The notes: generated by a model not told the origin, from the sequence alone. Shown: positions 17,290 through 26,538, numbered from the stretch's first letter. The stretch: DNA of 64,000 nt from Bacteroidales bacterium (GCA_012519055.1 JAAYQU010000031.1:62001-126000), one strand, 5' to 3'. Translations and numbers: made by a program.

Positions 17290-19689
17290 TTAAAACTCAA
17301 ATTTCCATGAAAATGATGGTATAATTGGGAATATGCTATAGTAATAAAGTTTTTTACTACCTTCATAATCAACTGTTTCCCAATCCATGAAAAATGGATT
17401 TTTTCTATTATATACATTATATACAGAGATATTCCATGTGCTAATACCACGTTTTTTCTCTTTATGGAAATTTACTCCAACGTCAAGTCTGTGATACGCG
17501 GGCATTCGGTAGTTGTTTCGCGTTTCATAGTAGGGTATTTCTGAATTGGATGTATTATTTGGATCTTGCCATGTTGTGAGTTGATCTACAGAGGGATATC
17601 GTTCATATTCAAGAGTAGTTGCATTGCCAGTCCCGAAAACCCATGTTGCTCCTATATCTAAGCGGTCGTTAAATTTGTGGGTTACTACCACGCTTATATC
17701 GTGTCGTCTGTCATATTTATATGGAAATATTTTTCCGTAGCTAATCTCTTCCCCTGGTCTGTCAAACTTCCTTTCCGATTTTGACCAAGTATAACCAATC
17801 CAGCCAGTTGTATTTCCATATTTTTTCATTATAAGTATTTCGGCACCGTATGACCAACCTTTTCCAAGCACTATTTTTTCTTGCCAATCATTATTGATTG
17901 AAAAAAACGATGCACCCTCCTTATACTCAATTATATTATCCATAGTTTTGTAAAAAATCTCTGTACTAATTTCAATATCGCGACTATGTTCGTAAACAGC
18001 CCCTACTGAATATTGATACGAATTGTTTGGAGCAATGTTTTTTGTTACAGGAACCCATAAATCAGTAGGTAACCCAATGGTCGAATTTGCTAAGAGGTTG
18101 ATATATTGTTGCATAATAGCAAACGAGGCTTTTGTCGATACCTTTTCATTAATTAAATATAGTGCAGAAACTCTCGGTTGCAGACGATTATAAAATTTGC
18201 CATGTGTTAGATATCCTGACCAATGTAGTCCCGCATTTAGCTTGAAACCGTAATCTAAATCAATATCATCTTCTATATATGTCGATATTTCATGAGAATA
18301 AAGCTGGTCGTTTTTTGCCTCAAAATTGGAACTTTGTTCACCTTCATTTGAAATCTTTGCTGAAGATACACCGGGATTAAATATGTGATATGTTTCGGCA
18401 ATTCCGAACTTAATTTTGTGATTTACAGTAGGATAGTAATCAAAATCAATTTTCAATCCATAGTCTTTTATTCCAGACAAGTAGTCAGCAATAAATGTTT
18501 CGTTGTTGTACTCCATTTTAGTTCCTACAAACATTTTGTAACGACTAAATGTTGCTGTGGTATTGGAAAAAAGCTTATCGTTAAACAGATAGTTCCAACG
18601 CAATGCAGTAGTTATGTTTCCCCACCAAAGTTGGGATTTGTCTTTTTCTTTATATTCATGTACTATATCTTCACCCGATAGGCTGTCGTAATAAGTCTGT
18701 GAATATTTATTTTCCATATTCATATAAAATTTATCCTTGCCAATATAAGTACTTAAATATAAGTGACTTTTATTAGATAGCTTATGATTTATTTTAGCAT
18801 TCAAATCATGAAAAAAGTAGCCTGTCATCATTTTGTTTATGCCTTTTGAAGCCTGATACATTTTTACAAATGGAATTGCTAGTATATCAAGATAAGTCCG
18901 TCTTCCTGAAACGATAAAAGTTGTTTTTTCACTAATAGGCCCATCTATAGATAGTTTCGATGATATTAATCCTATACTTCCTACTCCTCTGATTTTCTTT
19001 TTGTTTCCTTCTTTCATAGAAATGTCAAGCACAGATGACAGTCGTCCCCCATAACGTGCAGGGAATCCGCCTTTTATAAGTTTCACATTTTGAATGGCAT
19101 CGGAGTTGAACACAGAGAAAAATCCAAACAAGTGGTTTGCATTATAAACCGGAACACCATCTAAAAGTATAAGATTTTGATCGGGACCTCCGCCACGAAC
19201 ATACATCCCACTCATGCCTTCCGAACCCGACTGCACACCTGGTAGAAGCTGAATGGATTTTATTATATCAACCTCTCCCATTAGTGCTGGCAAGTTTGCA
19301 ACAACTTTTACGGGGACATCTATTAAACCCATTTGGGTGTTTCTAACGTTACTTTCAACCACGTTGCCAACAACAGTAACCTCGCTAAGTTCGATTGAGG
19401 GTTTTAGCTCAATATCAATTTGTAAGTTTTTTTCAAGAGTTATAGTCTCTTGGTAGGTGGCGTAACCAATCATCGAGAAAGTGAGTTTTATTGTTTTCTC
19501 TTCGGTTGTAAAGGAGTAAAATCCGTAATTATTGGCTACTGTGCCTTTATAGGTATTAGCGTCGTATACATTTGCTCCGATAAGCTTTTCTCCTGTTTCC
19601 TTGTCACTAACAAATCCACTGATTGTGAATTTTTGAGAATAAATTGTACTAAATGTAAAAACAAAGAGTGCGACAAAGGTTATTCGCAT
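17290..19689 (-). CDS. TonB-dependent receptor
   Basis: 799 residues. A signal peptide (MRITFVALFVFTFSTIYSQ) is followed by a carboxypeptidase-like beta-sandwich domain (FTISGFVSDKETGEKLIGA, about residues 22-105). A plug domain comes next (YVRGGGPDQNLILLDGVPVY; GGFPARYGGRLSSVLD), then a beta-barrel of about 570 residues ending in WKFEF, the aromatic-terminated last strand. I start at ATG 19689; the in-frame ATG at 19740 would place 17 polar residues before the signal peptide. No SusD-like gene is present; the DUF4249 gene is the only partner. The substrate cannot be inferred. No canonical promoter was seen, but a cluster of TGTTACA-like sites lies upstream. Confidence 0.92.
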   Translation of the reverse strand: MRITFVALFVFTFSTIYSQKFTISGFVSDKETGEKLIGANVYDANTYKGTVANNYGFYSFTTEEKTIKLTFSMIGYATYQETITLEKNLQIDIELKPSIELSEVTVVGNVVESNVRNTQMGLIDVPVKVVANLPALMGEVDIIKSIQLLPGVQSGSEGMSGMYVRGGGPDQNLILLDGVPVYNANHLFGFFSVFNSDAIQNVKLIKGGFPARYGGRLSSVLDISMKEGNKKKIRGVGSIGLISSKLSIDGPISEKTTFIVSGRRTYLDILAIPFVKMYQASKGINKMMTGYFFHDLNAKINHKLSNKSHLYLSTYIGKDKFYMNMENKYSQTYYDSLSGEDIVHEYKEKDKSQLWWGNITTALRWNYLFNDKLFSNTTATFSRYKMFVGTKMEYNNETFIADYLSGIKDYGLKIDFDYYPTVNHKIKFGIAETYHIFNPGVSSAKISNEGEQSSNFEAKNDQLYSHEISTYIEDDIDLDYGFKLNAGLHWSGYLTHGKFYNRLQPRVSALYLINEKVSTKASFAIMQQYINLLANSTIGLPTDLWVPVTKNIAPNNSYQYSVGAVYEHSRDIEISTEIFYKTMDNIIEYKEGASFFSINNDWQEKIVLGKGWSYGAEILIMKKYGNTTGWIGYTWSKSERKFDRPGEEISYGKIFPYKYDRRHDISVVVTHKFNDRLDIGATWVFGTGNATTLEYERYPSVDQLTTWQDPNNTSNSEIPYYETRNNYRMPAYHRLDVGVNFHKEKKRGISTWNISVYNVYNRKNPFFMDWETVDYEGSKKLYYYSIFPIIPSFSWKFEF

Positions 19690-19777
19690 TTTAGCTTGGT
19701 TAAAGGAATAAGTATGTGTCATAATTAAACATATTTGCATTTTAAAAAATGAACTTGGGACGTCTATTTCGTTTAAA

Positions 19778-19959
19778 AGTTACAAAACAGATAATTTTGT
19801 AACAATATTGTTGTTAATCTATTGTAAGATTTGAGTTAAAATATTTGTAACAGCGACAAGAAAAACTAAGTTAGTGAAAAAACTCTTTTATGTGTTACAT
19901 AACGTTTTGTCTTGTTAAGCGCCGCGAAGTTCATAATTGATTGTTACAAAACTGTTACA
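19778..19959. promoter_or_regulatory. Cluster of TGTTACA / TGTAACA heptamers
   Basis: AGTTACA 19778-19784, TGTAACA 19798-19804, TGTAACA 19846-19852, TGTTACA 19893-19899, TGTTACA 19942-19948 and TGTTACA 19953-19959. The first two form a 9-bp-arm inverted repeat GTTACAAAA/TTTTGTAAC (19779-19803). Starts 2 to 5 are spaced 48, 47 and 49 bases. The cluster lies 90-270 bases upstream of the TonB receptor start. This may be a multi-site operator; no regulator is assigned. Confidence 0.45.
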
Positions 19960-20094
19960 AGTACGTTATTTTTTTGTTGGTAAGTACTTTGCTGTTTTAG
20001 AGTGCTCAACAATATATAATATGTGGTAGTTATTGTCGTATGTTTTCTCATAAAGTTTATCTGTGCTAATAGTGCGAAATAACATAATTTTTGA

Positions 20095-20102
20095 TACTTT
20101 TG
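20095..20102 (+). promoter_or_regulatory. -7 element of nusB
   Basis: TACTTTTG matches TAnnTTTG and lies 63 bases before the nusB start codon. No well-placed -33 TTG was found. Confidence 0.5.
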
Positions 20103-20164
20103 CACCTTGAATTTCTACCTGTAGTGTTTTACTGCAGTGGAAGTACAAAATATAACTTGCAAAA

Positions 20165-21136
20165 ATGATTAGCAGACGATTACTAAGAATAAAAGCAATG
20201 CATATCGCTTATGCGTATTTTAATTCTGAAGGTGGTGATATCAAGTTTTTTGAAAATGAATTGAATAATAGTATTCAAAAGTTTTATGATCTTTATTTAG
20301 CATTTTTCTCTCTGATAGTTGAAGTTAGAGACTATGCAAATCACATAATAGAGTTACGTAAAGGCAAGCTGTTGGCTTCTGAGGAGGATCTCAATCCAAA
20401 TTTGCGTTTTGTTAATAACAAAGTAATTGCAGATTTAGAAAATATCGAAGAGATTAAACGGTTTATTGAAACCAATAATACGATTTGGAAAGAGCACTCC
20501 AATATAATTAAAGTAGTTTATAATACTTTAGTTGAGTCAGACGTTTATGAAGATTATATGAAACATCTTGTCAACTCGTACAGTCACGACAAACAGATAG
20601 TTTACTATATTTTAGAGCAGATTTTTCCAGATAACGAAGATTTGTATCAACTATTGGAGGAGATGTCGATATATTGGAACGATGATATTGAGCTTGTTCT
20701 GAGTATGAACATAAGAACTGTTCAGCGAATGAAAGAGACTAAAAGTCATAATAACAAGTTATTTCCACTGTACAAAACCAAAGATGACCATGAGTTTGTG
20801 AAAACATTGTTCCGTAAAACAATTGCAAACCACGAGCATAGCCAACAGGTAATAGCAGAATTATCAGAAAGTTGGGAGAATGAAAGAATTGCATTGATTG
20901 ATAGAACAATTATTGAGCTTGCAATGACAGAGTTGGTTAGTTTCCCTCTTATGCCTGTTCCTGTTACTTTAAATGAATATATTGATATGGCAAAATTTTA
21001 CAGTACAGAAAAAAGCCATATTTTTGTAAACGGCATATTAGAGAAATCAGTTAGTTTTTTAACCGAAAAAGGTCTGATAAAAAAGAGAGGTACAGGGTTA
21101 CTAAATGCTTCTCCAGAAGAAAGAGACAATGAGTAA
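20165..21136 (+). CDS. nusB: Transcription antitermination factor NusB (long form)
   Basis: 323 residues. NusB binds boxA RNA with NusE and supports antitermination of rRNA transcription. The N-terminal RRLLRIKAMHIAYAY and the C-terminal RTIIELAMTELVSF...LNEYIDMAKFYSTEK...FVNGILEKS are typical. It is more than twice the length of E. coli NusB (139 residues); the extra, mostly helical sequence lies between the first helix and the conserved C-terminal half. The long form is normal in Bacteroidetes. It heads a run nusB-DUF1573-yajC with short gaps. Confidence 0.92.
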   Translation: MISRRLLRIKAMHIAYAYFNSEGGDIKFFENELNNSIQKFYDLYLAFFSLIVEVRDYANHIIELRKGKLLASEEDLNPNLRFVNNKVIADLENIEEIKRFIETNNTIWKEHSNIIKVVYNTLVESDVYEDYMKHLVNSYSHDKQIVYYILEQIFPDNEDLYQLLEEMSIYWNDDIELVLSMNIRTVQRMKETKSHNNKLFPLYKTKDDHEFVKTLFRKTIANHEHSQQVIAELSESWENERIALIDRTIIELAMTELVSFPLMPVPVTLNEYIDMAKFYSTEKSHIFVNGILEKSVSFLTEKGLIKKRGTGLLNASPEERDNE

Positions 21137-21198
21137 ACAATAAAAGCACTTTGAAAGATTACTATTCACTGTATCAAGCAAATAAAAATTATTAATAT

Positions 21199-21663
21199 AT
21201 GAGAACAATTCTTTTTATTATTTCAATTATCGTTACAGCACTTCTTACAGCATGCGGTGGTGGTAGCGATAAAAAAGTTGATGCTACTATGGTGCAAAAC
21301 CCTATATCTGCAGATGGAGTAGATAATAGTGTTAAAATGCCAGCAATTGAAGTAATATCGAAAGGTGGCACTACTTTTGATTTTGGTGTTATAATTCAAG
21401 GAGAAAACGTGATTCATGAATTTGAACTAAAAAACACAGGAAATGCTGATTTAGTAATAGGGGCGGCAAACGCAGCGTGTGGATGTACTGTTCCAAAGTT
21501 TTCTAAAGAGCCGATAGCTCCTGGAAAAACCGGTAAGGTTGAAGTTGCTTTTGCAAGCTCTGGTCGTGAAGGCAAACAAATGAAAACTGTTACATTGCTG
21601 ACAAATGCGCAACCAGGTTCTTTAACATTAACTGTTATAGCAAATATTATTGTACCAAATTAA
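21199..21663 (+). CDS. DUF1573 lipoprotein
   Basis: 154 residues. The lipobox is LLTAC (Cys about 19). The DUF1573 domain follows: FDFGVIIQGENVIHEFELKNTGNADLVI, the strongly conserved ACGCTVP, and APGKTGKVEVAF. It is an immunoglobulin-like (ASPM/SPD-2/Hydin-type) fold on a lipid anchor. The function is unknown. DUF1573 genes commonly lie between nusB and yajC in Bacteroidetes, as here. Confidence 0.88.
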   Translation: MRTILFIISIIVTALLTACGGGSDKKVDATMVQNPISADGVDNSVKMPAIEVISKGGTTFDFGVIIQGENVIHEFELKNTGNADLVIGAANAACGCTVPKFSKEPIAPGKTGKVEVAFASSGREGKQMKTVTLLTNAQPGSLTLTVIANIIVPN

Positions 21664-21676
21664 TACACAAAGCTTT

Positions 21677-21991
21677 ATGATGAATATTTTATTAATGGCA
21701 TCTCCAAATGGAGAAGGAGGCGGTTTCGGAGCTTTAATTCCGTTACTTTTGGTTATCGTGATTTTCTATTTTTTCATGATACGCCCACAAATGAAACGAC
21801 AAAAAGAGGTTCGTAATTTTAGAGACTCTCTTAAAAAAGGCGATAGAGTTTTAACTATCGGCGGAGTTTACGGTAAAATAGTTGAAGTTAGCGAAACAAC
21901 TGTTATGCTCGAAATAGCAGATAATGTACGCATTAAGGTTGAAAAGGCGGGTATTGTGAAAGATAACTCGGATATTGCACAACAAAAGTAA
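21677..21991 (+). CDS. yajC: Preprotein translocase subunit YajC
   Basis: 104 residues from ATG 21677 (ATG 21680 is equally possible). One membrane segment (ALIPLLLVIVIFYFFMIRP, about residues 20-38) is followed by the conserved MKRQKEVRNFRDSLKKGDRV and TIGGVYGKIVEV. YajC is an accessory subunit associated with SecDF in the Sec translocon. A TTG at 21650 would overlap the DUF1573 gene and is unnecessary. A strong terminator follows. Confidence 0.93.
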   Translation: MMNILLMASPNGEGGGFGALIPLLLVIVIFYFFMIRPQMKRQKEVRNFRDSLKKGDRVLTIGGVYGKIVEVSETTVMLEIADNVRIKVEKAGIVKDNSDIAQQK

Positions 21992-22002
21992 GATTTTGAT
22001 TT

Positions 22003-22038
22003 AAAAGATAGAAAGGCTTCCCTTTCTATCTTTTTTAT
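22003..22038 (+). terminator. Intrinsic terminator after yajC
   Basis: Perfect 14-bp arms (22003-22016 and 22021-22034; AAAAGATAGAAAGG and its complement), loop CTTC, with T-rich sequence at the 3' side. Confidence 0.85.
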
Positions 22039-22093
22039 TTTTTATTGCATCTACTATTTTAATTTTAGTGGTGAAACAACAATCTAACAAGAA

Positions 22094-23107
22094 ATGGATA
22101 AGAAAGAGAAAGAGAGTTTAAAACGTCGTTATTACAAACTTAGAATACGAATAAGGCATGCCGATAATCGTATTTTTATTTTCATATTCTTTCTTATTAT
22201 AAGTGGAACACTTTGGTTTTTAAATGCACTCTCTAAAGATTATGTTACAGAATTAGATATTCCAGTCAATTTTGTTGGTATTCCACGCGAATTTAAAAGT
22301 AATCAGCAACTACCTCAAAATTTAACCATACAAGCTTCTGGACAAGGCTTTTCTCTCATGCGTCATAAGATTACATCACGTGGTGTACCCTTTAAATTTG
22401 ATATTAAACAATATTTTTCAAATCAAAAAGCAGGTAAGGAGGTTTCGTTCCAAATAATTACGCAACTTGCTCAAAAACAGATGGAACAGTATTACGGAGG
22501 AGAATTTTCGATACTCGATATTTACCCACGAACCATAAGTGCATCGTTTTCAACAATTGTTTTCAAAAAGTTGCCTGTAAGTTTCAAGGGTGACTTATCG
22601 TTCCAACCGCAATTTTGGCAAAAAGGAGATATAAAAATAACTCCTGATAGTGTGGATGTCGGTGGTCCTCAAAATGTTATGGATACAGTTAAAAAAATTA
22701 GGACTCAGTATATTAAAATTGAAAGAATCAACTCCTTAACTGAGTTTACTGCTAACCTTGACGACAATGGAGTGTTTATTTGCGAGCAGCCAGAGGTTAA
22801 AATCAGCGTAGATGCAGAAAAGTTCACTGAAGCCACAATAAAATTACCCATAAAAGTGCTTAATGCTCCCGATAGATTTAACATAATGCTTTTCCCCGAC
22901 CAAACAACTGTTACATACAGGATTGGGATTGATAAGTATGAGAGTATTACAGCAAATAGTTTTACAGCTATTGTCGATTACAACCAAATGAGTGCAAGAG
23001 ATATAAATGAGAAAATAAGGGTTGAATTGATTGAGTTGCCTGAATATATAAGGAACGTTACATATCATCCAAGAGAAGTAAAATATTTAATTGGCGAAAA
23101 AAAATGA
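22094..23107 (+). CDS. YbbR-domain protein (CdaR-like)
   Basis: 337 residues. A cytoplasmic basic N-terminus and one membrane segment (IFIFIFFLIISGTLWFLNAL, about residues 28-47) are followed by YbbR repeats outside the membrane. In Firmicutes, CdaR with this domain regulates the diadenylate cyclase CdaA; in Bacteroidetes the protein is usually encoded before coaE, as here, so the regulatory role is not assumed. It overlaps coaE by 4 bases, so the two are translationally coupled. Confidence 0.85.
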   Translation: MDKKEKESLKRRYYKLRIRIRHADNRIFIFIFFLIISGTLWFLNALSKDYVTELDIPVNFVGIPREFKSNQQLPQNLTIQASGQGFSLMRHKITSRGVPFKFDIKQYFSNQKAGKEVSFQIITQLAQKQMEQYYGGEFSILDIYPRTISASFSTIVFKKLPVSFKGDLSFQPQFWQKGDIKITPDSVDVGGPQNVMDTVKKIRTQYIKIERINSLTEFTANLDDNGVFICEQPEVKISVDAEKFTEATIKLPIKVLNAPDRFNIMLFPDQTTVTYRIGIDKYESITANSFTAIVDYNQMSARDINEKIRVELIELPEYIRNVTYHPREVKYLIGEKK

Positions 23108-23700
23108 TTCGCGTTGGATTGACAGGTGGAATCGGGAGTGGAAAAACAACCGTAGCCAAGGTATTTCAAACAGTTGGTATTCCTGTCTATTTCTCAGACA
23201 CGAAAGGAAAGTATTTAATGTCTCATAGTGCAGAAATAAAAACAAAATTAATTAAGATTTTTGGGCAACAAGCAATATTGAGCGACAATTCGATTAATAG
23301 GCAATTTCTTGCTAATGAGGTTTTTACAAATCAAGATAAGTTAAAGATATTAAATTCGATAGTTCATCCGGTTGTTATGGATGATTTTGAAAAATGGGCT
23401 AGTGAGCAACAGAGTCCGTACGTTATAAACGAGTCGGCAATCCTTTTTGAAAGTGGAATTTATAAGCAGTTGGATAAAAATATTGTTGTTATGGCTGATA
23501 AGCAAATCAGAATAGAAAGAACCATAAGGCGCGATAAAATTAGCAAACAGCAGGTTTTAGAGAGAATCCACAATCAAACCGACGATGAAACAAGAAAAAA
23601 ACTTGCTGATTTTTTTATCAGCAATAATAATAACGATATGATAATCAATCAAGTATTAAAAATTCACTATAAGCTATGGGAAAATTCTCGAAATGGATAG
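23104..23700 (+). CDS. coaE: Dephospho-CoA kinase
   Basis: 198 residues. It catalyses the last step of coenzyme A synthesis. The P-loop is GLTGGIGSGKTTVAK (residues 5-19), followed by GIPVYFSDTKGKYLM, HPVVMDDFEKW, NESAILFESGIYK and the lid/base-binding region RTIRRDKISKQQVLERI. Its start overlaps the YbbR gene by 4 bases, and its end overlaps the next gene by 25 bases. Confidence 0.93.
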   Translation: MIRVGLTGGIGSGKTTVAKVFQTVGIPVYFSDTKGKYLMSHSAEIKTKLIKIFGQQAILSDNSINRQFLANEVFTNQDKLKILNSIVHPVVMDDFEKWASEQQSPYVINESAILFESGIYKQLDKNIVVMADKQIRIERTIRRDKISKQQVLERIHNQTDDETRKKLADFFISNNNNDMIINQVLKIHYKLWENSRNG

Positions 23701-24401
23701 GTGGCGGACTTGGCTGGGTTTTAGGCGGTCCCTTAGGAGCTATTGCAGGATTTATTATAGGTTCTGTAATAGATTCACGAAGCGAGGTTTATAAAAGTCA
23801 AGCCAAAACGACAAAAACAACTCCCGGTGGCTTTATTGTTTCCTTGTTGGTTTTAACATCAGCAGTAATGAAAGCTGATGGCAAAGCTACTAAAGGGGAA
23901 CTTAATTATGTTAAAAGGTTCTTTGTAAAAGCCTTTGGAGCCGAGGAAGCACAAGAGGCTATTTTAATGTTGCGTGATCTGTTGAAACAAAATATCCCGG
24001 TAGATGATGTTTGCAGACAGATCAGAGCAAATATGGATAAATATTCAAGGTTGCAACTTTTTAATTATCTGTTTGGTGTATCTCAAGCTGACGGAGCTAT
24101 TACGCAAGCAGAGTTAGAGTTCTTAAAACATATTGCGCAATTATTAGGGCTGTCAAATGAGGAGTTTAAGTCAGCGAAATCAACATTTATTCCAGATAAC
24201 AACTGGGCTTATGAAATGCTGGAAATAACGCCATCAGCAAGTGAAGAAGAGATTAAAAAAGCATATAGGAAAATGGCTGTAAAATATCATCCCGATAAGG
24301 TTGAATATTTGGGTAATGATTTTAAAAAGGCGGCAAATGAAAAGTTCGTTAAAATAAATCAGGCATACGATATTATAAAAAAAGAGAGAAATATTGCATA
24401 G
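23676..24401 (+). CDS. TerB / J-domain co-chaperone (DjlA-like)
   Basis: 241 residues. A glycine-rich N-terminus (GGGLGWVLGGPLGAIAGFIIG) can insert in or associate with the membrane. A TerB-like helical domain follows (VMKADGKATKGELNYVKRFF; SQADGAITQAELEFLKHIA), then a C-terminal J domain (WAYEMLEITPSASEEEIKKA) with the HPD motif in KYHPDKVE near residue 205. This is the DjlA architecture, a DnaK co-chaperone. Its first 25 bases overlap coaE in another frame, so the two are translationally coupled. Confidence 0.88.
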   Translation: MGKFSKWIGGGLGWVLGGPLGAIAGFIIGSVIDSRSEVYKSQAKTTKTTPGGFIVSLLVLTSAVMKADGKATKGELNYVKRFFVKAFGAEEAQEAILMLRDLLKQNIPVDDVCRQIRANMDKYSRLQLFNYLFGVSQADGAITQAELEFLKHIAQLLGLSNEEFKSAKSTFIPDNNWAYEMLEITPSASEEEIKKAYRKMAVKYHPDKVEYLGNDFKKAANEKFVKINQAYDIIKKERNIA

Positions 24402-24627
24402 ACCCTGTTAATTAACGATTATCCAAACTATATTTAGTGGGCTGAAAAATAAACCAACAGTCCAGTTTTTAACATGCAGACCCCATTGAGTGCCACATAG
24501 GTGTGAATTGTGAGTTACCGTTCCCAAGAAAAGTTTACGATTTATCAAGAACATTTATTTATAGCCGAATATGTGAATGTTTTGGTTTTGTAGTGTTATA
24601 AAAAAAAGTGTTTAAAAGAACATGTAG

Positions 24628-24635
24628 TACATTTG
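24628..24635 (+). promoter_or_regulatory. -7 element of the Omp28-like gene
   Basis: TACATTTG matches TAnnTTTG and predicts a transcript start near 24642, so the ATG at 24637 would fall at or before the transcript start and ATG 24688 is the better start codon. Confidence 0.6.
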
Positions 24636-24687
24636 TATGCTCTTAATTAAAAAACGTAAACACTTAATAACTAATATTTATAGACTT

Positions 24688-26538
24688 ATGAAAAAAAATG
24701 TACTATTCTTAACATTGGTTACCATCTTTATGTGCAACTCTACATTCGCACAAATGTTGCTTTCAGACGAAGATGCCATATCTAACAACACAGCTCAAAT
24801 TGAAGAGGTTTCATTAGGTGGAAATCAAGAGACAAACTCTGTTGTAGATGTTCCTGTTACTGCAAACGTTTCGGCTTTAGTTGTCGAACGTAAAGTACTA
24901 TTAGAACAATTTACTACAGAATTATGTGGTTATTGCCCCGGTGGAGCTGCACGCATAAAATCTGTAATCGAGCAACCAGAGTTTGCAGGTAAAGTTCATT
25001 GGGTGGCTCACCATGCAGGTTTCTACACTGACAGTTATACTATTCCTGAATCTCAAAGTTATCTAAGACTGTTCGGGGGTAATACTTATGCCCCTGCCAT
25101 GATGCTTGACCGGACTATTCTAACAGGTAGCGCTCCTGTTATGGGAGTTCCTTCAAGCACAACAGATATTGCAAACTATTTTAGACAAGCTTTAAATACA
25201 CCTACATCTATTTCAGTAAATATAACTCAAGCAAATACTATTGCAACAGACCGCAAAGTAAAAATCACAGCTTATGGTGAAGATATTAGCGGTACTCATC
25301 CGACAGAAGATTTATATGTAGTTGTTTTTTTATTAGAGAATGATATTAAATCTACCAGCCAATCTGGAGCAGGTGGCACTTATATACACAACAACTTGAT
25401 TAGAAAGGTTATGAATGAAGTAACTGGTACTAAAATTGTATGGCAAGGAAATTCTTATTGTGTAACTGCTGAAGCGACCCTGCCAACAGGATGGAATGCA
25501 GATAATATGGATGTTGTGGCTTTTGTTGCTAAAAATTATTTGAATCCGTTAAGCAATGTGCAAGTGCTAAATGCAGAAAAAACAGAACTGGTAATGGAGG
25601 AATCAGGTACATATGAAATAACTTTCCATGCTGCATATAATGGAACACCTTTGGAAGGAGTAACAATTAATGTTGCAGATGCAGTAACAACAACTAATGC
25701 ACAGGGTAATGCAACTTTACAATTAACTAATGGAGGCTATACTTATACCGCTACAAAAGAAGGATACGCTGGTAAAGGCTTTTTTGTTGTTGATAATGCA
25801 GACTTAACAGTAGAAGTGACAATGTCTACCGCATATGAAGTAACTTTCCATGTTATACATGAGGGTTCACCTTTGGAAGGAGTAACGATTAATGTAGCTG
25901 AGTATGTAGCAACAACCAATGAGGATGGTAACGCTATATTACAATTACCTAATGGAAGTTATGCTTATACCGCTACAAAAGAAGGATATGATGATTATAT
26001 AGGTAATATTGTTGTCGAAAATGCTGCTCAAACAGTTGAATTAGAAATGGTACATAGTTTGTATAAAATAACTTTCCGTGCTGTAGATAATGGTACACCT
26101 ATAGAAGGAGTAACAATTAATATTGCTGATACTATTCTAACAACCAATGCACAGGGTAGGGCTTTTATAAATTTAATTAATGGAAGTTATACTTATACCG
26201 CTATAAAAGAAGGATATAGTGATTATGAAGGCAGTGTAGTTGTTAATAATTCCGCTAGAGTAGTTAATATAAATATGATTACAGGAATAGAGGGATTTTC
26301 AATAGAAAATATTGTTCTATTGTATCCTAATCCAATTGAGAGTACATTAACAATAGAGCGCAATAGTGGCGATGTAGTTGTTATGGAAATATACAACATT
26401 TACGGAGCATTAGTTGGTAGAACAAAAACCGATAATGTGACAACTACTATTGATGTTGGAATGTTAAGCTCGGGATCTTATTTTGTAAGAATAACTGGAG
26501 CTAACGAAACCACAGTACATAGATTTATTAAGAGATAA
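24688..26538 (+). CDS. Omp28-like secreted protein with T9SS sorting domain
   Basis: 616 residues from ATG 24688. A signal peptide (MKKNVLFLTLVTIFMCNSTFAQ) is followed by an Omp28-like thioredoxin-fold domain (about residues 70-290) with ELCGYCPGG, a CxxC-type redox motif, and YAPAMMLDR. Three tandem repeats of about 74 residues come next (about 309-531), each starting Y-x-(I/V)-TF and containing LEGVTINVA-like and YTATKEGY-like segments, a carboxypeptidase-regulatory-like/PEGA beta fold. The C-terminus has VLLYPNPIESTLTIE and GSYFVRI, a type A sorting signal for the type IX secretion system. It is probably cell-surface or secreted. The redox or adhesive role is inferred. Confidence 0.88.
   Translation: MKKNVLFLTLVTIFMCNSTFAQMLLSDEDAISNNTAQIEEVSLGGNQETNSVVDVPVTANVSALVVERKVLLEQFTTELCGYCPGGAARIKSVIEQPEFAGKVHWVAHHAGFYTDSYTIPESQSYLRLFGGNTYAPAMMLDRTILTGSAPVMGVPSSTTDIANYFRQALNTPTSISVNITQANTIATDRKVKITAYGEDISGTHPTEDLYVVVFLLENDIKSTSQSGAGGTYIHNNLIRKVMNEVTGTKIVWQGNSYCVTAEATLPTGWNADNMDVVAFVAKNYLNPLSNVQVLNAEKTELVMEESGTYEITFHAAYNGTPLEGVTINVADAVTTTNAQGNATLQLTNGGYTYTATKEGYAGKGFFVVDNADLTVEVTMSTAYEVTFHVIHEGSPLEGVTINVAEYVATTNEDGNAILQLPNGSYAYTATKEGYDDYIGNIVVENAAQTVELEMVHSLYKITFRAVDNGTPIEGVTINIADTILTTNAQGRAFINLINGSYTYTAIKEGYSDYEGSVVVNNSARVVNINMITGIEGFSIENIVLLYPNPIESTLTIERNSGDVVVMEIYNIYGALVGRTKTDNVTTTIDVGMLSSGSYFVRITGANETTVHRFIKR
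25612..26280 (+). repeat. Three tandem in-gene repeats
   Basis: Units 25612-25833 (222 bases), 25834-26061 (228) and 26062-26280 (219) encode about 74-76 residues each. Runs such as GGAGTAACAATTAATGTTGC and ACCGCTACAAAAGAAGGATA recur with few changes between units, so the similarity is visible in DNA as well as protein. Confidence 0.9.

Larger units (their letters stand above)
19690..20164. other. Divergent intergenic region, TonB receptor / nusB
   Basis: 475 bases. It holds six TGTTACA-like heptamers (see the separate entry) and a -7 element for nusB at 20095. A 60-codon frame on the minus strand (19966-20148) has no recognisable features, and I do not call it. I saw no RNA gene. Confidence 0.5.

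Noticed and set aside
19966-20148. 60-codon minus-strand frame in the TonB receptor/nusB intergenic region
   Set aside because: No recognisable motif, overlaps the nusB promoter on the other strand, and composition looks like non-coding AT-rich DNA.
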